Below are positions 58,166 through 64,000 of a stretch of 64,000 nt of DNA, in pieces. Position numbers and translations under genes: made by a program. The number at the start of each line of letters is the position of its first letter. The stretch's first letter is position 1. Source of the stretch: Streptomyces sp. CA-210063. GTDB taxonomy: Bacteria; Actinomycetota; Actinomycetes; Streptomycetales; Streptomycetaceae. The notes beneath the pieces are model-generated. The model was not told the origin of the DNA and searched no databases. It saw only the letters and a list, made by a program, of their open reading frames with translations. Location: contig NZ_CP102512.1 of the NCBI RefSeq assembly GCF_024612015.1, forward strand, positions 8,370,001 to 8,434,000, written 5' to 3'.

Positions 58166-59428
58166 ATGCACATTTCTTTCCTGATACACAACGCGTACGG
58201 GATCGGGGGGACGATCCGCACGACGTACAACCTGGCGAACACCCTGGCCGAGCAGCACGACGTGGAGATCGTCTCCGTCTTCCGCCACCGCGACGAGCCG
58301 GTCTTCGACGTGGACCCCAAGGTCCGGCTGCGCGCCCTCGTCGACATCCGGGAGGGCGGCGCCGACAAGGGCCACGCCGACCTGGAGCGCCCCGCGAAGG
58401 TCTTCCCGCGCGCCGAGGGCCGCTACGGGCAGTACAGCGCCCTGACCGACCGGCGCATCGCCGAGCACCTCGCCGCGGTCGACGCCGACGTCCTGGTCGG
58501 CACCCGCCCCGGCCTGAACGTGCACATGGCCCGGCAGACCCGTCGCGGCCCGGTCCGCGTCGGCCAGGAGCACCTCACCCTCGACAGCCACTCCCCGGCC
58601 CTGCGCGCCACCCTGCGCGGCGTCTACCCGCGGCTCGACGCGCTCACCACGACCACCGAGGCCGACGCGCGCGCGTACGGCTCGAAGATGCGGCTCCCGG
58701 GCGTCCGCCTCCAGGCCGTGCCCAACCCGGTGCCCGCGCCCGGCATCGCCCCCGCCGACGGCACCGGCAAGTGGGTCGTCGCCGCCGGGCGCCTCGCCCC
58801 CGTGAAGCGTTACGACCTGCTCATCAAGGCCTTCGACAAGGTGCGCGAGGAGCGGCCCGACTGGCGTCTGCGGATCTACGGCGGCGGCAAGCAGAAGGAC
58901 AAACTCCGCGCCCTCGTCGATAAGTTGGGCCTCTACAACCACGTGTACCTGATGGGCCCGGCCAACCCCATCGAACCCGAGTGGGCCAAGGGCTCCATCG
59001 CCGCCGTCACCTCCAGCCTGGAGTCCTTCGGCATGACCATCGTCGAGGCCATGCGCTGCGGCCTGCCGGTGGTCTCCACCAACTGCCCGCACGGCCCCGG
59101 CGAGATCATCGACGACGGCGTCGACGGCCGCCTGGTCAAGGTCGGCAACGTGAAGGCCATCGCCGGCGGTCTCCTCGAACTCATCAACGACGACGACAAG
59201 CGGCAGCGGATGGCGCACGCCGCGCTCAAGGACTCCGAGCGCTTCGACCCGGCCCGTATCGCCGAACGCTACGAGACGCTCTTCGGCGATCTCGTCGCCC
59301 GGGGCGGCGCCTCGTCGGTGGGCCGGATGCGCGGCTCCCTGCACCGCACCCGAGGCGCACTGCTCGGCGGCGCGTACGCCGTTCGGGACGCCGGACGTTC
59401 CGCTTTCAAGAAGGGGCGCACCGCATGA
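58166..59428 (+). CDS. Glycosyltransferase family 4 protein
   Basis: A 420-residue GT-B glycosyltransferase. The N-terminal loop is HISFLIHNAYGIGGTIRTTY, and the C-terminal domain has VVAAGRLAPVKRYDLLIKAF, LRIYGGGKQKDKLRALV and the nucleotide-sugar-binding SSLESFGMTIVEAMRCGLPV with the two Glu of the EX7E motif. A basic C-terminal tail follows. The ATG of MHISF with GGGGGA upstream is chosen; an earlier ATG would add 11 residues. The next gene overlaps its stop (ATGA). The sugar and acceptor are unknown. Confidence 0.88.
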   Translation: MHISFLIHNAYGIGGTIRTTYNLANTLAEQHDVEIVSVFRHRDEPVFDVDPKVRLRALVDIREGGADKGHADLERPAKVFPRAEGRYGQYSALTDRRIAEHLAAVDADVLVGTRPGLNVHMARQTRRGPVRVGQEHLTLDSHSPALRATLRGVYPRLDALTTTTEADARAYGSKMRLPGVRLQAVPNPVPAPGIAPADGTGKWVVAAGRLAPVKRYDLLIKAFDKVREERPDWRLRIYGGGKQKDKLRALVDKLGLYNHVYLMGPANPIEPEWAKGSIAAVTSSLESFGMTIVEAMRCGLPVVSTNCPHGPGEIIDDGVDGRLVKVGNVKAIAGGLLELINDDDKRQRMAHAALKDSERFDPARIAERYETLFGDLVARGGASSVGRMRGSLHRTRGALLGGAYAVRDAGRSAFKKGRTA

Positions 59429-60258
59429 TGACGCTGGCTCCGCAGCAGCCCGCCCGCCGCGACGACCAGGAGGACACCACGCCCCCGCGCACCGACTGCG
59501 TCGCCGACTTCGCGGGCGGCCTGACCTTCGAGATCGCCGACCGCGGCGAGACCGGCCCCGCGCACCTGGTCCTCTTCCTCCGCGACAGCGACCAGCGGGT
59601 GCGGCTGCCGCTCACCCCGGCGGGCGACGGCCGCCTGCGGGCCGCGCTGCCCAGCAGCGTGGCCGTCCCCGAGGGCCGCTGGGACGCCTACCTCCAGGTG
59701 GCCGACGGCGAACCGCGCCGGCTGTCCCCCGGCGTCAACGACCTGCGCTCCCTCGTCGACCGCGCCCCCACCGCCACCGCCGACCGGATCGCCGTCCGCA
59801 TCCCGTACGGCACCAAGCACGGCAACCTCACCCTGCGCAGCTGGGAGCGCTCCCCGCACGCCGAGGCCGGCGAACTCCACATCGGCGACGGCGAGCTGGA
59901 GGTGACGGTCAAGGCGTACGGCACCGAGCCCACGCCCGACGCGTACGCCGAGCTCACCGACCGGGAGGAGTCCGCACCCGCCGTACGGGCCGACGTCACC
60001 CCGGACGACCGGGGCGGCCTCCGCTTCACCGTGGCCTACGGCGACCTGCGGCCGGGCACCTGGGACCTGTGGCTGTTCCCCCAGGGGGAGAACGGCCCGC
60101 GCGTACGGATCGCGCGGCTGCTCGACGACATCGTCGAGAAGCACCCCGTCTTCGTCTATCCCAGGACCCGCGTCGACACCGGGCACGGCCCGGTGGAGGC
60201 CGAGCCGCGCTACACGGTCGACAACGACCTGTCCGTCACGGTCACCGCCGTGAGCTGA
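59425..60258 (+). CDS. Unknown beta-rich partner of the glycosyltransferase
   Basis: A 277-residue protein without a family I can name. It reads as two or three repeats of a beta-sandwich module, each ending in a similar phrase: EGRWDAYLQVADGEPRRLSP near residue 90 and RPGTWDLWLFPQGENGPRVR near residue 215. There is no signal or membrane segment. Its start overlaps the glycosyltransferase stop codon, so the pair is translated together. Similar modules occur in Streptomyces beside cell-surface glycosyltransferases, which suggests substrate binding, but this is inference. Confidence 0.7.
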   Translation: MMTLAPQQPARRDDQEDTTPPRTDCVADFAGGLTFEIADRGETGPAHLVLFLRDSDQRVRLPLTPAGDGRLRAALPSSVAVPEGRWDAYLQVADGEPRRLSPGVNDLRSLVDRAPTATADRIAVRIPYGTKHGNLTLRSWERSPHAEAGELHIGDGELEVTVKAYGTEPTPDAYAELTDREESAPAVRADVTPDDRGGLRFTVAYGDLRPGTWDLWLFPQGENGPRVRIARLLDDIVEKHPVFVYPRTRVDTGHGPVEAEPRYTVDNDLSVTVTAVS

Positions 60259-60267
60259 GCGGAGTGA

Positions 60268-60300
60268 GGCGGTTGAGGACATCACCTGTCCTCGACCGCC
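60268..60300. terminator. Bidirectional terminator between the glycosyltransferase operon and ctaD
   Basis: GGCGGTTGAGGACA pairs with TGTCCTCGACCGCC (one G-T wobble) across 5 bases between convergent genes. Confidence 0.78.
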
Positions 60301-60355
60301 GCCGGCGACCTCGCCGCGTATGTCCAGGAGGTCGCCGAGGGGCTGACCGAGACGG

Positions 60356-62086
60356 TCAGGGCTCTTCGGGACCGTCCGTCGGCCGCTCCTGCCCGAACCG
60401 GGGGTGCGGTGTCCTCTCCTGGCCCCTCCGGGTCTGGGGCGGCTGGATCGCCGCGAACTTCGGATGGTGCAGATCGAACGCCGGGGCCTCCGAGCGGACC
60501 CGGGGCAGTGTCACGAAGTTGTGGCGAGGCGGCGGACACGAGGTCGCCCACTCCAGCGACCGGCCGTAGCCCCACGGGTCGTCGACGTCGACCTTCACGC
60601 CGTACCGGGCGGTTTTCCAGACGTTGTAGAGGAACGGCAGCGTGGACAGGCCCAGCAGGAACGAGCCGATCGTCGAGACCGTGTTGAGGGCCGTGAAGCC
60701 GTCGGCGGCCAGATAGTCCGGGTACCGCCGCGGCATGCCCTCCGCGCCCAGCCAGTGCTGTACCAGGAACGTGGTGTGGAAGCCGACGAAGAGCGTCCAG
60801 AACTGGATCTTGCCGAGCCGTTCGTCGAGCAGCTTCCCGGTGAACTTCGGCCACCAGAAGAAGAACCCCGCGAAGGTGGCGAAGACGACCGTGCCGAAGA
60901 CGACGTAGTGGAAGTGCGCGACCACGAAGTACGAGTCCGTGACATGGAAGTCCATCGGCGGCGAGGCCAGGATCACCCCCGTCAGGCCGCCGAGCAGGAA
61001 CGACACCAGGAAGCCGGTCGCCCACAGCATCGGTGTCTCGAACGACAGCGAGCCCCTCAGCATCGTCCCCGTCCAGTTGAAGAACTTCACCCCCGTCGGC
61101 ACGGCGATCAGGAAGCTCATGAACGAGAAGAACGGCAGCAGCACCGCGCCCGTGGCGAACATGTGGTGCGCCCACACCACCACCGACAGCCCGGTGATCG
61201 CCATCGTCGCCCCGACCAGCGTCAGATAGCCGAAGATCGGCTTGCGGCTGAAGACCGGGATGATCTCCGTGATGATCCCGAAGAACGGCAGCGCGATGAT
61301 GTACACCTCGGGATGCCCGAAGAACCAGAACAGGTGCTGCCACAGCAGCGCGCCGCCGTTGGCCGCGTCGAAGACGTGGCTGCCGAACCGCCGGTCCGCC
61401 TCCAGGCAGAGCAGGGCGGCCGCCAGCACGGGGAACGCCATCAGGATCAGGATCGACGTGAACAGCGTGTTCCAGGTGAAGACCGGCATCCGGAACATCG
61501 TCATGCCGGGCGCGCGCATCCCGATGATCGTGGTCAGGAAGTTCACCGCGCCGAGGATCGTCCCGAAGCCGGACAGCGCCAGCCCCATGATCCACATATC
61601 GGCCCCGATGCCCGGTGACCGTTCCAGACTGTTCAGCGGCGCGTAGGCGAACCAGCCGAAGGCGGCGGGCCCCGACGGCACCAGCAGCGAGCCCAGCACG
61701 ATCAGCCCGCCGAACAGGAACAGCCAGTACGACAGCATGTTCAGCCGGGGGAAGGCGACATCGGGCGCGCCGATCTGCAACGGCATGATCTCGTTGGCGA
61801 ACCCGGCGAAGGTCGGTGTCGCGAAGAGCAGCAACATGATCGTGCCGTGCAGGGTGAACAGCTGGTTGAACTGCTGGTTGTCCACGATCTGCGTGCCCGG
61901 CCGGGCCAGTTCGGCGCGCATCACCAGCGCCATCAGACCGGCGGCCAGGAAGAACAGGAACGACGTGACCAGGTAGAGATGGCCGATCTTCTTGTGGTCC
62001 GTGGTGGTCAGCCAGTCGACCACCACTCGCCCCGGTGCCTTGGTCCGTACGGGTCGTGCCGGCGCCTGTACGGTCTCGGTCCCCAT
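60356..62086 (-). CDS. ctaD: Cytochrome c oxidase subunit I
   Basis: A 576-residue haem-copper oxidase subunit, the catalytic core of the aa3 oxidase, with twelve membrane helices. Haem and copper ligands are visible: [12 protein letters not shown] (low-spin haem a), [14 protein letters not shown] with the His-Tyr pair of Cu[11 protein letters not shown], and [13 protein letters not shown] (haem a3 and haem a). The K-channel region is complete. The gene stands alone here, apart from the usual ctaCDFE-qcr cluster, so it may be a second ctaD. The ATG has GAAGGGG upstream. Confidence 0.95.
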   Translation of the reverse strand: MGTETVQAPARPVRTKAPGRVVVDWLTTTDHKKIGHLYLVTSFLFFLAAGLMALVMRAELARPGTQIVDNQQFNQLFTLHGTIMLLLFATPTFAGFANEIMPLQIGAPDVAFPRLNMLSYWLFLFGGLIVLGSLLVPSGPAAFGWFAYAPLNSLERSPGIGADMWIMGLALSGFGTILGAVNFLTTIIGMRAPGMTMFRMPVFTWNTLFTSILILMAFPVLAAALLCLEADRRFGSHVFDAANGGALLWQHLFWFFGHPEVYIIALPFFGIITEIIPVFSRKPIFGYLTLVGATMAITGLSVVVWAHHMFATGAVLLPFFSFMSFLIAVPTGVKFFNWTGTMLRGSLSFETPMLWATGFLVSFLLGGLTGVILASPPMDFHVTDSYFVVAHFHYVVFGTVVFATFAGFFFWWPKFTGKLLDERLGKIQFWTLFVGFHTTFLVQHWLGAEGMPRRYPDYLAADGFTALNTVSTIGSFLLGLSTLPFLYNVWKTARYGVKVDVDDPWGYGRSLEWATSCPPPRHNFVTLPRVRSEAPAFDLHHPKFAAIQPPQTRRGQERTPHPRFGQERPTDGPEEP

Positions 62087-62490
62087 CGCTCGCCCCTTCG
62101 CTGCCGCGTCCTGGGCCCGTGATGCACGCCATGATGCTCGCGCCCCCCTCGCTCCGACAGGGGGCGTGCGGGGGAAGTGTGCGGGAACCGTGTATTTCCC
62201 CTGTGGTGCCGACTTCCGGGAGCCGTCCGTGAATCAGCGGGAAAAGGCCGGACATGCACCGGACGCACGGCCTCCGGGAGTGCTTATCCTTCGGGCTATT
62301 CGAGATGGTGCCGAACCGGCCCAGAATTACGTTCGACAGCGCGCGGAAGACGTACGGAACCGCCCGTACGTGTGACGGCCCGCTGCGCCGACGGCTGATG
62401 TCGCAGTCGCGGAAACGCGTGTCGTGGTTCTGTGACAGAAGCGTGACCGCGGGAGGACAACAGGCCCTCCGGCCGCCTAACGTGGCGGTC
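62087..62490. other. Divergent intergenic region between ctaD and the I78 inhibitor gene
   Basis: About 404 bases, with a more AT-rich patch around 62260-62350 (ATTACGTTCGACAG, CTATTCGAGATGG). TAACGT (62478-62483) ends 7 bases before the ATG of the inhibitor gene and is its likely -10. No other gene or RNA is convincing. Confidence 0.5.
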
Positions 62491-62706
62491 ATGGCACCCA
62501 TTCCCACCCCTCCCGAAGAGCCCCAGGACGACCCCGGCGACTACGTCGGTCTTGAGGCGTCGAGCGCCGAGCGCCGCGCCGGGGAGCGCGGCTGGTCCAC
62601 CGTCAGAAAGCTTCCGCCGGGCGCGATCATCACCATGGAGTACCGCTTCGGCCGGCTGAACTTCGAGGTCGAGGACGGCCGGGTGAAGCGCGCCTGGAAG
62701 GGCTGA
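62491..62706 (+). CDS. Small peptidase-inhibitor I78-like protein
   Basis: A 71-residue protein. The C-terminal half, PPGAIITMEYRFGRLNFEVE then DGRVKRAW, fits the I78 inhibitor signature of a flexible loop before a D-Y-R-x-x-R-L-N-type strand. There is no signal peptide, so unlike typical I78 members it would act inside the cell, or the role differs. The ATG has no Shine-Dalgarno; TAACGT lies 7 bases upstream, so the mRNA is probably leaderless. A perfect terminator hairpin follows. Confidence 0.8.
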   Translation: MAPIPTPPEEPQDDPGDYVGLEASSAERRAGERGWSTVRKLPPGAIITMEYRFGRLNFEVEDGRVKRAWKG

Positions 62707-62734
62707 ATCCGAGCGCCGTCGGGCGCGGGAACGG

Positions 62735-62768
62735 GCGAAGGCCCGGCTCGTGAGAGCCGGGCCTTCGC
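62735..62768. terminator. Terminator between the I78 gene and the PAP2 gene
   Basis: GCGAAGGCCCGGCTC pairs perfectly with GAGCCGGGCCTTCGC over 15 bp with a GTGA loop, between convergent genes. Confidence 0.88.
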
Positions 62769-62810
62769 CGTGCGGGGATGGGTGGTGCGTACCGGCCCCG
62801 CTGTCTCGTG

Positions 62811-63845
62811 TCAGCCGCCCGCGAGCGGCCGGGCCGAGGTCGCGTTGTGCGCGACCCGGTCCGCGTGGGGTGGCCGGCGGGAGCCGAGCGGGGTGACCGG
62901 GGCCCGCTCCGACCTGGTCAGATGCGGTGCGGGCGACAGATGCAGCGGCACGATCGGGGGATGGGCGGCGCGGGCCGCGATACCGGTGTCGCGGACGGTC
63001 GCGGGCTCCTCGCCGGGCTTGCGCAGCGAGGCCGTGCCCACGGCGGCGGGCGTCGGCGCTGCCGCCGACGCCGGTACGGGCGCCGTACGGCGGTCGCGCA
63101 AGGTGTCCCGCAGCGAGAAGAGCCAGGCCTCGGCGCGGGCGATCAGCGGCTCGAACCAGGGCAGCGCCAGCATGATCAGCAGACCGGCGGCCCAGCCCAG
63201 CAGGACATCGCTCAACCAGTGCGTACCGAGGTAGACCGTGGTGAGACCGACGCCGAGCGAGATCACGGCGGACAGCGCGGACAGCCAGCGTCTGGCCCTC
63301 GGCGTCGACGCCAGATAGGCCAGGATTCCCCAGGTCACCACGGCGTTCGCGGTGTGTCCCGAAGGAAATATGTCGCCGCCCAGCCACATCTCGTTGGAGC
63401 CGATCTCGGTGGCGTAGTGCGGGCCGAGCCGGCCCATGCCGATCTTGGCGGCGCCGACCGTGATGTTCAGCAGCAGCAGCGAGACACCGAGCGCCAGCAT
63501 CGGGCGCAGGGTGTGCTGCCGCCAGGAGCGCCAGCCCAGCCAGGCGGCGACCATCACGGCGGTGGGGCCGCGCTGGCCCAGGACGACGTAGTAGTCCAGG
63601 AAGGCGTGGATCTGCTGCCACTGCTGGTACGGCCGGAAGAACATGATCTGCCAGTCGAGCCGCACCAGCCACGACGTGATGACGACGGCCCACACGATGG
63701 CGACGTAGAAGGCCAGGGTGGAGGCGAACAGCACCACTCTGTGCCGGGTCATCACCGGTACATCGATGTGGGTCGGCCGTTCCGGCTCACGGTCCAACCT
63801 GGAGAAGACCCGGTCCAGACGGGTCGGCTTTAGTTCGGTACGCAC
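62811..63845 (-). CDS. PAP2-superfamily membrane phosphatase
   Basis: A 344-residue membrane protein of the phosphatidic acid phosphatase type 2 family. Six helices are visible in the first ~240 residues. The three catalytic motifs are KIGMGRLGP (variant of K-x6-RP), FPSGHTANAV and VYLGTHWLSDVLLG with the His nucleophile region. The C-terminal ~100 residues are Pro/Arg/Ala-rich and cytoplasmic or disordered. Members hydrolyse lipid phosphates or undecaprenyl pyrophosphate. The GTG of VRTELKPTR lies 7 bases after TAACGT with no Shine-Dalgarno, so a leaderless mRNA is likely. Confidence 0.9.
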   Translation of the reverse strand: MRTELKPTRLDRVFSRLDREPERPTHIDVPVMTRHRVVLFASTLAFYVAIVWAVVITSWLVRLDWQIMFFRPYQQWQQIHAFLDYYVVLGQRGPTAVMVAAWLGWRSWRQHTLRPMLALGVSLLLLNITVGAAKIGMGRLGPHYATEIGSNEMWLGGDIFPSGHTANAVVTWGILAYLASTPRARRWLSALSAVISLGVGLTTVYLGTHWLSDVLLGWAAGLLIMLALPWFEPLIARAEAWLFSLRDTLRDRRTAPVPASAAAPTPAAVGTASLRKPGEEPATVRDTGIAARAAHPPIVPLHLSPAPHLTRSERAPVTPLGSRRPPHADRVAHNATSARPLAGG

Positions 63846-63852
63846 GCAATCG

Positions 63853-63858
63853 ACGTTA
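63853..63858 (-). promoter_or_regulatory. Putative -10 element (TAACGT) for the leaderless PAP2 gene
   Basis: On the reverse strand TAACGT ends 7 bases before the GTG. The remaining ~140 bases to the window edge show no gene. Confidence 0.5.
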
Positions 63859-64000
63859 CAGCGAGTGAGCTCTGACGCGACGAGAATCACCGGCTTTGTG
63901 ATGACGCCGTGATGTGGGATTGCTCTCAGATTGATGTTTAATTCTGCTGAATGGCGAATCGATGAGGCACTTCGCCTTCAATTCCATGGGTCAATATGGG

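Overview
The window is about 64 kb of chromosome from a high-GC actinobacterium, almost certainly a Streptomyces. Evidence: the 16S/23S/5S sequences are of Streptomyces type, third codon positions are very GC-rich, GTG/TTG starts are frequent, and the gene content is typical of the genus (Spo0M, DUF1015, AfsR-like STAND protein, Rpf-like LysM protein). The species cannot be named from the sequence alone.

Layout. 0-2 kb: a truncated PEBP gene, spo0M and a 3-methyladenine DNA glycosylase. 2-7.8 kb: a complete rRNA operon with processing stems and terminator. 7.8-10 kb: a 721-residue protein made of Arg/Asp/Gly repeats, a helical-repeat domain and an acidic tail. 10-16 kb: DUF1015, a HAD phosphatase and an iron-box-controlled FecCD-type siderophore uptake operon. 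16-20 kb: tlyA, NAD kinase and recN, with a one-spacer CRISPR remnant between the last two. 20-27 kb: glycosyltransferase, PucR regulator, FAD oxidoreductase and GH15 trehalase/glucoamylase. 27-38 kb: pyrG, a Nudix hydrolase, a STAND/TPR protein, alanine dehydrogenase, then ParA, a ribbon-helix-helix protein, ScpA, ScpB and RluB. 38-42 kb: an NrtR-type regulator, an ADP-ribosylglycohydrolase and two RlaP-like nucleotidyltransferases. 42-44 kb: a Rieske lipoprotein, a b-type membrane protein and an anchored extracytoplasmic protein. 44-48.6 kb: aroH, tyrA, cmk, plsC and der. 48.7-51 kb: two unknown proteins and a secreted transglycosylase. 51-58 kb: a LIV-type ABC system in which both permeases and one ATPase are fused into one 1182-residue chain. 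58-64 kb: a glycosyltransferase pair, ctaD, an I78 inhibitor and a PAP2 phosphatase.

How the parts work together. Much of the window (tlyA-ppnK-recN, pyrG-Nudix, parA-scpA-scpB-rluB-cmk-der) is a conserved actinobacterial housekeeping order: ribosome maturation, NAD(P), DNA repair, nucleotide synthesis and chromosome condensation/segregation. Accessory pieces sit between these blocks. The most interesting are the NrtR/ADP-ribosylglycohydrolase/twin RlaP cluster, which looks like an NAD- or ADP-ribose-linked RNA repair module; the LivH-LivM-LivG fusion with its tandem-repeat linker and complementary degenerate ATPase sites; the Arg-Asp-Gly repeat protein beside the rRNA operon; and the CRISPR remnant. 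Two patterns cut across the window. Many genes have a TANNNT -10 element 6-8 bases before the start codon and no Shine-Dalgarno, which predicts leaderless mRNAs. Several genes end in short tandem repeats that include the stop codon.
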